Source of the DNA: JBGAPH01 sp046349955
GTDB lineage: Bacteria; Planctomycetota; Planctomycetia; Pirellulales; JBGAPH01
Reading direction: 5' to 3'
Length of the DNA: 64,000 bases
NCBI GenBank assembly: GCA_046349955.1
Contig: JAXMBI010000002.1
Coordinates: 1-64,000, forward strand
The translations under genes and the position numbers were made by a program. Shown here piece by piece: positions 42,209-49,931 of this stretch (positions are counted from its first letter, which is position 1; the number at the start of each line of letters is the position of its first letter). The notes below the pieces were generated by a model, which did no database searches, was not told where the DNA came from, and saw only the letters and a list, made by a program, of their open reading frames with translations.

Positions 42209-43054
42209 CTAAAGCCGCGCCGCGTTGAACGTGTCGCCTTGGCTGGGGTCGCCGGTCTCGAGGCCCTTTTTGAACCAGCGCACCCGCTGCTCGGACGTGC
42301 CGTGGGTGAAGGCGTCGGGGCGGACGTAGCCTTGCGCTTCCATTTGCAGGCGATCGTCGCCGATGGCGGCGGCGGCGTTCAGCCCTTCTTCGATGTCCTC
42401 CTCGTCGAGGATGTGTTTCATCCGCTGGGCGTGGTGGGCCCAAACGCCGGCGAAGAAGTCGGCCTGCAACTCCATGCGAACGGAGAGTTCGTTGGCCTCT
42501 GCGGGCGACAAGCGCTGTCGCGCGGCGTCAACCTGCTGAGCGATGCCCAGTTGGTTCTGTACGTGGTGGCCTACTTCGTGGGCGATCACATAGGCCTGGG
42601 CAAAGTCGCCTGGGGCGCCAAGGCGATCGCGAAGCTCGTCGTAGAACGCGAGATCGATGTAGAGCTTCTGGTCGGCCGGGCAGTAGAACGGCCCTACGGC
42701 CGCGCCGGCGATGCCGCAGGCCGACTGCACGCGATCAGAGAAGAGCACCAGGGTGGGCTCGCGATACTGCTTACCCATCTTGGCGAACAGATCGTTCCAC
42801 ACGTCCTCGGTGTCGGCCAGCACCGTGGCGACGAATTCCTTGAGCGGTTCCTGCGCCGGATCGACCTGACCTTGCTGAACGGCCCCGCCCGGCCCGCCCT
42901 GCTGCTGCTGAAGCAGGGCCCGCGGATCGCCCCCCAGGAACAGCACGATCAAGATCAGGATCAGCGTGCCCAGCCCGCCGCCGGCGATGGTGACGGGGCG
43001 CATGCCGCGGCGGTCTTCGATATTGTCGCTCTGTCGACGGCCTTCCCAGCGCAT
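42209..43054 (-). CDS. Neutral zinc metallopeptidase (YpfJ-type)
   Basis: 281 residues. A membrane helix (~23-41, GGLGTLILILIVLFLGG) then a Gln-rich linker; catalytic core has FYCPADQKLYIDLAFYDEL, AQAYVIAHEVGHHVQNQLGI (HExxH zinc motif, ~157-176), and ELQADFFAGVWAHHAQ (the third ligand Glu in the LQADFFAG segment). Zn_peptidase family as in YpfJ, of unclear physiological substrate, anchored to the membrane with the protease domain probably outside the cytoplasm. Confidence 0.9.
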   Translation of the reverse strand: MRWEGRRQSDNIEDRRGMRPVTIAGGGLGTLILILIVLFLGGDPRALLQQQQGGPGGAVQQGQVDPAQEPLKEFVATVLADTEDVWNDLFAKMGKQYREPTLVLFSDRVQSACGIAGAAVGPFYCPADQKLYIDLAFYDELRDRLGAPGDFAQAYVIAHEVGHHVQNQLGIAQQVDAARQRLSPAEANELSVRMELQADFFAGVWAHHAQRMKHILDEEDIEEGLNAAAAIGDDRLQMEAQGYVRPDAFTHGTSEQRVRWFKKGLETGDPSQGDTFNAARL

Positions 43055-43158
43055 GATCGTTCGGCTCCAGAAGAAAAGGGCAGGCGATGGGGACCGAGGC
43101 CGCCCGCCGCATTATTGGCTGCCGGACGTCTAGCAACAACTGGGCCGAAACCGGCTCA

Positions 43159-43330
43159 CTCACACCAACCCTCAGCGCGAGCAAGGAAGTGCTACGCACC
43201 CATCCTCTAACCCGGCCGGATCCTCTACGGGCCGACTGGCATTTCGCGGGCCGGACAGCGTTCTGGGCCAGCGCGGCAAAGCGGCGCTCGCGTCCCTTGC
43301 TTGCGCTTTTTGAAGTTGCGCTTTGGCATC
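43159..43330 (-). repeat. Palindromic MITE-like element, copy C1
   Basis: Begins near ACCAACCCTCAGCGCGAGC and ends GTCCCTTGCTTGCGCTTTTT, then GAAGTTGCGCTTTGG. Same family and orientation as the copy at 15130-15326, with a divergent middle. Its right flank TTGAAGTTGCGCTTTGG is the inverse of the left flank of copy C2 at 43651. Confidence 0.7.
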
Positions 43331-43352
43331 TGCGAAGCGTGAGTCGCGGCAT

Positions 43353-43622
43353 GCAGCCCCGGCAGGGGCGACCCGAGAGTAGCCCCGGGCAAGGCCGGCG
43401 CAAGCCGGACGCCGCCCGGGGTTACGCCCCACGGAAACAAAGAGCCCCGGAGGGGCGACAGATATGCTCGAGTCCTGCACTGGCAAGCAGTCCTGCACTG
43501 GCAAGCAGTTCTTGTGTCGCCCCTGCGGGGCTTTGTTCCCTTCTTCTCACGGACCCCGGGCTGCGGTCAGCTCACGCTGCCCTGGCCCGGGGCTATTGTC
43601 GGGTCGCCCCTGCCGGGGCTGC
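43353..43622. repeat. Large imperfect palindrome with two exact arm pairs
   Basis: Outer arms GCAGCCCCGGCAGGGGCG (43353, extending to 43374) and the exact complement ending at 43622 (22 bases each). Inner arms AGCCCCGGAGGGGCGACA (43443-43460) and TGTCGCCCCTGCGGGGCT (43515-43532). Between the arms are further GC-rich segments that pair less well. The centre holds the 18-base tandem at 43473-43508. The whole lies between the inverted elements C1 and C2. Confidence 0.85.
43473..43508. repeat. Tandem duplication, two 18-base units
   Basis: TCCTGCACTGGCAAGCAG occurs twice in immediate succession at the centre of the large palindrome. Only two copies, no spacer, so not a CRISPR. Confidence 0.95.
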
Positions 43623-43650
43623 ACGTAGCCTTGCTCGCTCTAAGACTTCC

Positions 43651-43803
43651 AACCAAAAGCGCAACTTCAAAAAGCGCGAGCAAGGGACGAAAGCGCCGCT
43701 TAGGCGCGCTGGCTGAACACGCTGCCCGGCCCCGTGAGGGCGTTCGGCGGGGCCTGGCAAGGGACGCGCACCTCTCCCTTGCTCGCGCTGCGGGCTGGTA
43801 TGG
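43651..43803 (+). repeat. Palindromic MITE-like element, copy C2
   Basis: Left end CCAAAAGCGCAACTTCAAAA then GCGCGAGCAAGGGACG; right end CTCCCTTGCTCGCGCTGCGG then GCTGGTA. Same orientation as copy D at 45661-45868, inverted relative to C1. Confidence 0.75.
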
Positions 43804-44139
43804 CCAGAACGCAGCGCCGACGAATTGCTAGCGGCCCTTTTGACGCCGCAACCGGCAAGGTCTACCACGGCTGCCTAGTTGCGGCTGGCGAATCGGCTTC
43901 TGCAAGCATTGTCCCGACAGATCCTAAGCGCCAGTTGGCAAGGCGGTTGCGCTGCGCGCTGGCAGTCGCGTGGGTCCTCGCCCGCAGCATCGCTAAGTCA
44001 GGAGTTTTCGTTTCAACCCCTACAGCCGGCACGGCCGAAAAAGCCTTTGGAGGCCGGAAGGCCCTTACAACCGCTCGCGGCATCCCGCGCCCTAGTGCGA
44101 GCGCAATCGACCGACCTTTTCAGATTTGGGGGGAACACG

Positions 44140-45489
44140 ATGTTGGTGCGTCGAATCTCGGCGGCCCTTGCGCTGCTGGTTGCCTCGGTTTGGCCCGCGG
44201 TTTCGCCGGCCCAAACCCCGATCGCCATGGGCTCCGGCCTCGACGGCGGCTTCGCCCTGGCCAGCGACTCTGCCCCCATGGAAGACCTGTCGCTCTCCGG
44301 CTGCGCCGACGGCTCGTGCGGCGAGATGGGTTGCCAGGGAGACTGTGGCGGCGATTGCGGAAGCGGTTGCGGCGGCTGTGGAAGCTGCGGCGGCTGCGGC
44401 TCACGCGTGTGGGCTCGCGCCGAATACATCTTCTGGTGGGTCCAGGGGGCGAATCTGCCGCCGCTCGTGACCACCAGCCCCCCAGGCACGCCCCAAGGGC
44501 AGGCCGGCGTACTCACGGCCGACTTCCGTCCTAGCGAAACCACGAGCATCCTCTATGGCGGTGATCGCCAAGGCGCCGCGCCCCGCTCCGGCGGCCGCAT
44601 TCAGGCGGGTTATTGGCTCGACAACTGTCAAACGACCATGGTCGCCGGCGACTTCTTCGCCCTGGGCGACGGCACGACCAGCTACACCGCCACGACCGAT
44701 AGTTCTCCGATCTTGGCCCGGCCGTTCTTCAACGTGCAGCCCGACCAGGGGCCGCCCCGCCAAGACGCCGCGCTCGTCTCCTTCCCCGACATCGTGCAGG
44801 GCGGAATCAACGTTCGCACCGAGAGCGAGATCTTGGGCGCCGGCGCCTACCTTCGGCACGCGTTGCACCGCAACTGCGGCCGCCGCCTCGATCTGCTCGT
44901 GGGCTATCGCTACCTGCGCGTCGACGACTACCTGCAGGTGATCGACGGTTTCGAGTCGATCGACCGGGGCAGCCAGGTGCCGGTGGGCACGACGTTCGAC
45001 TCGTTCGACGCCTTCAATGTGAAGAACGACTTCCACGGGGCGGAGATCGGCGGCGTATGGGATGTCGACCGCGGACCGTGGGGCCTGTCGCTGCTCGGCC
45101 GCGTCGCCTTGGGCAACGTGCATCAGCGCGTCGGCATCCGCGGCAGCACGATCGTCACGGTGCCGAACGTCGATCCGGTGCTCACCGCCGGCGGCCTGCT
45201 GGCGCAGCCCACCAACATCGGCAACTACTCGCGCAATCAGTTCGGCGTCTTGCCTGAGGTCCAGGCGACGCTCAGCTACCGCATCAATTGCCGGCTGCGG
45301 GCAACGGTGGGGTACACCTTTATGTACCTGAGCAACGTGGCTCGGGCCGCCAATCAGGTGGACCTCAATCTCAACCCCACGCAGTTCAATGGGGGAACGC
45401 TGTCGGGCCCTGCCCAACCCTCCTTCGCCTTCCACAGCACCGACATCTGGCTGCACGGGTTCAACGTGGGCGCCGAGTACAAGTACTAA
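44140..45489 (+). CDS. BBP7-type outer-membrane beta-barrel protein with a cysteine-rich N-terminal segment
   Basis: 449 residues from ATG 44140 (GGGGG upstream), which opens a signal peptide (~1-24, ending SPAQT). After it comes a Gly/Cys segment with nine cysteines between residues 55 and 86, then RVWARAEYIFWW, the typical BBP7 entry. Alternating hydrophobic strands follow (LLVGYRYLRVDDYL, GPWGLSLLGRVALGNV, LRATVGYTFMYLSNVARA) and the protein ends VGAEYKY with a C-terminal aromatic, as in barrel proteins. BBP7 (PF07585-type) is a planctomycete-dominant family of suspected porins; the pore function is inferred. The Cys segment may cross-link or bind metal. Confidence 0.85.
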   Translation: MLVRRISAALALLVASVWPAVSPAQTPIAMGSGLDGGFALASDSAPMEDLSLSGCADGSCGEMGCQGDCGGDCGSGCGGCGSCGGCGSRVWARAEYIFWWVQGANLPPLVTTSPPGTPQGQAGVLTADFRPSETTSILYGGDRQGAAPRSGGRIQAGYWLDNCQTTMVAGDFFALGDGTTSYTATTDSSPILARPFFNVQPDQGPPRQDAALVSFPDIVQGGINVRTESEILGAGAYLRHALHRNCGRRLDLLVGYRYLRVDDYLQVIDGFESIDRGSQVPVGTTFDSFDAFNVKNDFHGAEIGGVWDVDRGPWGLSLLGRVALGNVHQRVGIRGSTIVTVPNVDPVLTAGGLLAQPTNIGNYSRNQFGVLPEVQATLSYRINCRLRATVGYTFMYLSNVARAANQVDLNLNPTQFNGGTLSGPAQPSFAFHSTDIWLHGFNVGAEYKY

Positions 45490-45660
45490 GCGGCGCGGCC
45501 CCCGCTGCGGGAACTCGGCGGGGAGTGCCATGGGGCGGGCCTACCGACTGGGCGACCGGCGAACTAGGGCGCCGGCGCCTGGCGGACGACGACCTCGACG
45601 CCTGGCAAAGCGGCACGAAGCCGCGCCAGGTGCGCCGGGAGCAAGCGGGCTGCTAGTGCC

Positions 45661-45868
45661 GCGTCACAGCGTGGTTTTCGGGTGCGCCTCACTAACCCGC
45701 AGCGCAAGAGCGCAAGCAAGGGACGGGAGCGTCCGCTGGCGCGCAGGCTGAAAATGCTCCCCGTGCAGGGGTCCGCGAGACTTGACCAGGGACGCGTGGC
45801 CCTCCCTTGCTCGCGCTGCGGGCTAGTATCGATCGGGCAACCCGAACTTCTAGCAGTGACGCTGCACT
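45661..45868 (+). repeat. Palindromic MITE-like element, copy D (most complete)
   Basis: CGCGTCACAGCGTGG and TTTTCGGGTGCGCC at the left; ACCCGCAGCGCAAGAGCGC, CAAGCAAGGGACGGGAGCG; middle GTGCAGGGGTCCGCGAG; right CTCCCTTGCTCGCGCTGCGG, then GGCAACCCGAACTTC and CAGTGACGC. The outer ends (gcgtcac / gtgacgc) and the inner blocks are inverted copies, so the whole can fold on itself. The copy at 15130-15326 matches it in reverse complement. Confidence 0.8.
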
Positions 45869-46259
45869 CGTACGATCCGCTCGAGCTGGCTCAACCGCAG
45901 CAAGTGAACAATCGAGTCGAGCAACTGCCGCGCACAAAGTTGCCCGCCGCATGGTGGCCACCGCGCAGACGGCCACAACGAGCGCAGCAACGATCCCACC
46001 GCTACCGAGGGCAGCGCTCGCCTGACGTGCCTCGCATTCACGGTTCCTCGCTCCGGCCCGAGCAGACCGGAATCTGCTCCTGAGTCCCAACTGCCAGCCG
46101 CGCGAAAAACGGCAAGTCGACTGGCAACGCCTGGGCAGTTCACCGCGGAAGGCGGCTCTTACTGGCGAAACGAACCGCGTGGCGCGAACCCAGCGACCAC
46201 TCCAGGACTCGTTCCGACACTCCCACACAATTGAGTAGGAACGGCCTTTCCAGGCCAAC
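45869..46259. other. Stretch without a recognisable gene
   Basis: About 390 bases between element D and the tRNA promoter. Open frames exist on both strands but none has a ribosome binding site or family-like sequence. I see no terminator or repeat. Confidence 0.35.
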
Positions 46260-46288
46260 TTGCCCGTGAGGGTGACAGGCCCTACATT
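46260..46288 (+). promoter_or_regulatory. Candidate promoter of the tRNA-Leu gene
   Basis: TTGCCC (46260-46265), 17 bases, TACATT (46283-46288); each hexamer matches four of six consensus bases. The tRNA begins 18 bases after the -10. Confidence 0.5.
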
Positions 46289-46306
46289 GGACGCGCGACA
46301 CGTCTT

Positions 46307-46388
<82 letters not shown>

Positions 46389-47053
46389 TTTTTTCGACAA
46401 GCCAATGAGTTACGCCGCTCATGGCGAAGTCAGGCGGCAGAGCGGAGATCGGCTGGGGAGAAGCCGGCAAAGGCGGCGGCCCATGATTCTTGCCACGGGC
46501 CGCACGCGCAGCGGCGCGGATGAGGTGAATAACCCTAATCGTCCGCTTCGGCGGGCGGCAGACATTCGCGGGGAAACCGAAAGTGCAATACGGCCTCCGT
46601 GCCTGCGGTCCGCAGTGTCCTCGATTGCCAGGCCAGAATCGCTCCCCGCACCGTCTTGCGGTCCGTTTGCTCTTCGATGATTCGAGAGAGCTGAATGAGT
46701 TGAGCCAGGCTAAGCTGGCCTTCGGGCAGCTTTGCGTCCATGGGGATCACGCGCGTGACTTGGTGGGCCGCCCGATAGTGTAATAGCCCTACTCCTCGAG
46801 GGCTACAAGGCGCCCGGCCGCAGCGGCAGCGTAAGCCAAGCGGCGATGATCCTGGCCAAGTCGCCATTGCCAACCAAGGTCAGCGCCAACCGCGACGCCC
46901 ATCCCAAATCGGCGACTTCAGAGGCGCCTGTGTTCCAGGTGTTGCGCGGATCGATCCAGGGATTGAGAATCCGATTGGCCCGGCGGTAAAATCGCCTCCA
47001 CCTGCGTTTGTCTCCCAATCAACGACAGCAGGCTCCCTCGAGGACCGTTGACT
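46389..47053. other. Stretch with no firm gene; one weak small frame
   Basis: About 665 bases. A minus-strand frame from ATG 46741 to 46535 (68 codons: MDAKLPEGQLSLAQLIQLSR, then IIEEQTDRKTVRGAILAW) has protein-like composition but no ribosome binding site. A second minus-strand frame at 46803-47018 needs a TTG start. Either could be a remnant. No RNA gene or repeat is visible. Confidence 0.35.
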
Positions 47054-47290
47054 ATGCAAGACAACGAGTCGCGAATCTGTGTAGAGTGCGAAGGTCGGAT
47101 GTCGCCCATCATCCTGCTGGACAAGACCGAGCGCTGGCCGATCGAGCATCGTTCTGCGACCGCGCTCGAATACCGGTTGCCCGACGACCGCCTTAGCTTT
47201 TGGACGGGCAAGTACGCGACGGCCGGCGCAGTCAAGGGCTTCATGTGCGAGGAGTGCGGTCACATCGCTCTCTACGGCGAAAAGGCCTGA
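47054..47290 (+). CDS. Small zinc-ribbon-like protein
   Basis: 78 residues from ATG 47054 (a TTG two codons upstream is less likely). Two Cys pairs, CVECEG (~8-13) and CEECGH (~66-71), could bind one zinc. The middle is beta-rich (SATALEYRLPDDRLSFWTGK, ATAGAVKGFM). The ending GHIALYGEKA resembles small zinc-ribbon proteins seen in other bacteria. No other domain; probably soluble, function unknown. Confidence 0.65.
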   Translation: MQDNESRICVECEGRMSPIILLDKTERWPIEHRSATALEYRLPDDRLSFWTGKYATAGAVKGFMCEECGHIALYGEKA

Positions 47291-47428
47291 GGCCTGCCCC
47301 GGTAGAACTGCCGCCAGGGCGAGCCGCGGCCGGGGCAGCGCTCCAACGAACCCGAACCATGGCCGCTGGGCTTTTCTGATGAATGCCAATCGCTGGGCGC
47401 AAGAGGCGTGGACGATGGCCGCGCAAAC

Positions 47429-48391
47429 TCAGCCCGTTCCCTGCCGACCGAGCGCTTGATTGCGAAGGACCCGGCGCCAGACCAGCGCGGTCAGCCCTCC
47501 CACCGGAATGACGACGAGCAGCCACGGGGCGACCGCGACCGCCAGCAGGAGGGCTGCGGCCCCCAAGCCGCTGAGCGCGTTCCACGAGCCTCGCCAGGTT
47601 TCGCGGAGTTGCGTGGCCAGCGTGGGTTGCTGGGGTGGAACGTAGTTGTGCTCCTCGCGGGCTGAGATGCGCACCGTGGCCAGGGCCCTTTGGTTCGACA
47701 AGAGCCGCAACCGCCCCTGCATCCGTTCGATTTCTTCGCGGATGCGGGACAGCTCCGCCTCGAGCTGCAGCACCTCGGCCAGAGGGCCCGAACGCTGCTT
47801 AATGATTTCCAGCACGCGTTCTTCCATCTTCTGCTTATTGGCGATGCGAGCCTCGAGGTCGACGTATTCCTCTGTCACCTCCTCGGTCGTCACGCGGCGG
47901 GCCTCGACCACGCCGAGGTCGGCCACTTTCTGCAGAAAGCCGTCGAAATCGCCTGAGGGAATTCGCACGACCCAGGAGCCCGAGGTGCGCTCGCCTTGCT
48001 GCTGGTCGCTCTGCGCCTCGGAGATGTAGCCCTGGGCCCCGCGGACGAGGTCCGGCAGTTGGGTTTCGAGCGCCGAGAAGTCGGACACGACGAGGTCCAG
48101 GCTCGCGTTGTAGATGATCTTGCGATCTCCGCTCGCCTGGCCGAGGCCCGTGGGGTCGCCGACGGTTTGGCCGCCGGCCCTTCCGTAACCAGCGCCGCCC
48201 TCCGGCGCGCGTAGCATTGCCTCTTCTGCGGCAGGGCTCTCCGGAGCGTCTTGGAGGGCCAACTCCCGCGCTTCGTTTTGAACTCGGTACGCTGCGCCGG
48301 GCTGCGGCTTGGTTCTGGCCGCCTCGCGCTGCGATTGATTGCATCCTGCGAGGAACACGAAAAGTGTCAGCAATCCGAACGTGCGACGCAT
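47429..48391 (-). CDS. DUF4349-domain lipoprotein
   Basis: 320 residues from ATG 48391, chosen because AAGGAGG is about six bases upstream and a lipobox follows (MRRTFGLLTLFVFLAGC, Cys17). DUF4349 core: IIYNASLDLVVSDFSALETQ (~95-114), GYISEAQSDQQQGERTSGSW, VVRIPSGDFDGFLQKVADLG, VTEEYVDLEARIANKQKMEE with the coiled coil to ~265, and a C-terminal membrane segment (LGAAALLLAVAVAPWLLVVI). Lipid-anchored at the N-terminus and with a C-terminal helix, it is an envelope protein of unknown function. Confidence 0.88.
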   Translation of the reverse strand: MRRTFGLLTLFVFLAGCNQSQREAARTKPQPGAAYRVQNEARELALQDAPESPAAEEAMLRAPEGGAGYGRAGGQTVGDPTGLGQASGDRKIIYNASLDLVVSDFSALETQLPDLVRGAQGYISEAQSDQQQGERTSGSWVVRIPSGDFDGFLQKVADLGVVEARRVTTEEVTEEYVDLEARIANKQKMEERVLEIIKQRSGPLAEVLQLEAELSRIREEIERMQGRLRLLSNQRALATVRISAREEHNYVPPQQPTLATQLRETWRGSWNALSGLGAAALLLAVAVAPWLLVVIPVGGLTALVWRRVLRNQALGRQGTG

Positions 48392-48476
48392 GGCGTGCCT
48401 CCTTCTGGTCGATGACGCCCGCTCCTTTAGACGACTCTCGTGGGGAAAAAATTCCCCGGAGGCTGCAGGGCTGCGC

Positions 48477-48538
48477 ACAGGCTGGAAGCCTGTGCCACGA
48501 AGGGAAGCCTGTGCCACGGGTTGGAAGTCTGTGCCACG
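48477..48538. repeat. Short hairpin plus three near-tandem units
   Basis: CACAGGCTGGAAGCCTGTG forms a hairpin at 48477-48495. GGAAGCCTGTGCCACG is repeated at 48484, 48503 and 48523 (the third with T for C), spaced 19-20 bases. It lies between the alcohol dehydrogenase stop and the DUF4349 gene start region. Same family as 25288 and 41534. Confidence 0.75.
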
Positions 48539-48546
48539 AGTCCGGG

Positions 48547-49518
48547 CTACGGTCGATTCGCCGCCGGAAACCGCACTAGCACCTTGAGGGCCCCTTCCTC
48601 GCGCTCGCGGAACACCTCGAAGGCCCGCTGAATCTGCGCCAGTTCGAAGCGGTGGGTGATCAGCCGGCTGACGTCGACGCGACCCTCGGCGATCCATCGC
48701 ATCGCCAGCGGAAAGTCGCGGGTGAAATCGGGGTCGACGCTCGTGTGGACCGTCAGATTCTGCTTGAACAGCTCTCGCCAGCCCACTCGCTCGAGATGCT
48801 CCGGCGGCACGCCAAAATAGAGCAAGCGTCCCGCCTTGCGGCAGAGCCGCACGCACAGTTCGAGCGCCTGATCGCGATGCCCTACGGCCTCGATCACCAC
48901 GTCGGCGAGTTCACCCCCAAGCGCTCGCCGCACCGCAGCCACGGGCTCTTCGCGGCTGGAGTCGACGACCGCGGTGGCGCCATTTGCCGCCGAACGACGC
49001 AGCCGCGTCGGGACTTTATCGACCACCACGATCTCGCGGGCGCCCAGGTTGCGCAGGCAGAGGTTGAACATCTGGCCGATCGGTCCCTGCCCCACGACGA
49101 CGGCCGTTTGGTCGAGCAGGCCGCCCAGCTTCTTGAGCGCGAAAATAACTGTGCCGAGCGGTTGGGCCAGCATCGCTTCCTCAGGCACGGGCCTGGGATC
49201 GAGGGGGATGGCGCGCTCCTCCCCCAGCACGTAGCGCTCGAACAGCCCAACCTGATTCACGGGCACCGCCAGCACGCGCTGCCCGGGGCGGAACCGCTGC
49301 CCCGTTGTGGCAACGACCGTGCCAATCATCTCATGCAACGAGTGTCCCAAGCCGCGCGGATAGCCGCCGGACTCCTCGTCGAAATAGGGCAGATCGGAGC
49401 CGCACAGGCAGGTGATCTCAGGCTGAAACACGATCTTCCCGGGCTGGTCGGGCAGGACCGGCTCGGGGGTCTCGACCAGTGAGATGCAACCGCGAGCAGT
49501 GATGAGACCGGCCAGCAT
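48547..49518 (-). CDS. Zinc-binding alcohol dehydrogenase-family oxidoreductase
   Basis: 323 residues from ATG 49518; upstream in-frame residues lack homology-like pattern. MDR superfamily: catalytic-zinc region ITCLCGSDLPYF (~34-45) with GLGHSLHEMIGTVV (~55-68), Rossmann VVVGQGPIGQMFNLCLRNLG (~140-159), VVDKVPTRLRRSAANGATAV, and C-terminal ITHRFELAQIQRAFEVFRER. The four Cys of the structural zinc site are absent, so it is a smaller member. Oxidises an alcohol or polyol with NAD(P); substrate unknown. Confidence 0.82.
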   Translation of the reverse strand: MLAGLITARGCISLVETPEPVLPDQPGKIVFQPEITCLCGSDLPYFDEESGGYPRGLGHSLHEMIGTVVATTGQRFRPGQRVLAVPVNQVGLFERYVLGEERAIPLDPRPVPEEAMLAQPLGTVIFALKKLGGLLDQTAVVVGQGPIGQMFNLCLRNLGAREIVVVDKVPTRLRRSAANGATAVVDSSREEPVAAVRRALGGELADVVIEAVGHRDQALELCVRLCRKAGRLLYFGVPPEHLERVGWRELFKQNLTVHTSVDPDFTRDFPLAMRWIAEGRVDVSRLITHRFELAQIQRAFEVFREREEGALKVLVRFPAANRP

Positions 49519-49931
49519 TGCGAGCGAGGCTCCGTGGGACTTGGGACAAGAGCGGGATTGTGGACTTAGGCGACCGGCCTCACAAGTCCGCTCTACCCTG
49601 AGAGGGCCGGCGAGCCCCAACGCCGCGATCATCCTCTCGTCGCAACAAGCGTCCTCACATAGTTTTACGGACTCTCAAGAGAGATCGGTCCGCCTCTTCT
49701 CCTGAGGTGCGGTCAGGGGCGATTGGCCCGCGGCCGGCTGCCGTGTGTGAGCGTGGCAGGCCGGCTGTCTCGCTGTGAGATCTCTACTGGATGGGCAGAC
49801 TCTTAAACCGCCGAGCGGCGGAGACGCAGAGAGACCTGTCCGGGCTAACCACTAGCGAGGCACGAAGGCACAAAGAGGCAGGTTGTTCTTGCAATTCCTT
49901 TGTGTCATTGTGCCTTCGTGCTTCAAAGTAA
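49519..49931. other. Intergenic region with one long stem-loop
   Basis: 413 bases without a gene. It contains the inverted repeat at 49857-49922 and a CCGAGCGGCGGAGACGCAGAG stretch like the repeats in the BMC operon. No other structure seen. Confidence 0.45.
49857..49922. repeat. Stem-loop repeat of the cacgaaggcacaaag type
   Basis: GCACGAAGGCACAAAG (49860-49875) faces CTTTGTG...TTGTGCCTTCGTGC (arm ending 49921). 14 bases pair perfectly, with the second arm longer by an internal insertion. Similar long stems occur at 59975-60049 and 63911-63980. Confidence 0.75.

Noticed and set aside
43473..43508. Possible CRISPR from tandem 18-base units
   Set aside because: Only two adjacent copies without spacers and no cas genes; it is the centre of a palindrome.
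45692..46258. Minus-strand frame with a hydrophobic stretch (GGIVAALVVAVCAVA)
   Set aside because: It runs through repeat element D, has no start signal, and only one short hydrophobic piece.
46803..47018. Minus-strand frame starting MGDKRRWRRFYRRANRILNP
   Set aside because: Protein-like for a stretch, but it needs a TTG start with no ribosome binding site and matches no family I know. Noted as a possible relic only.
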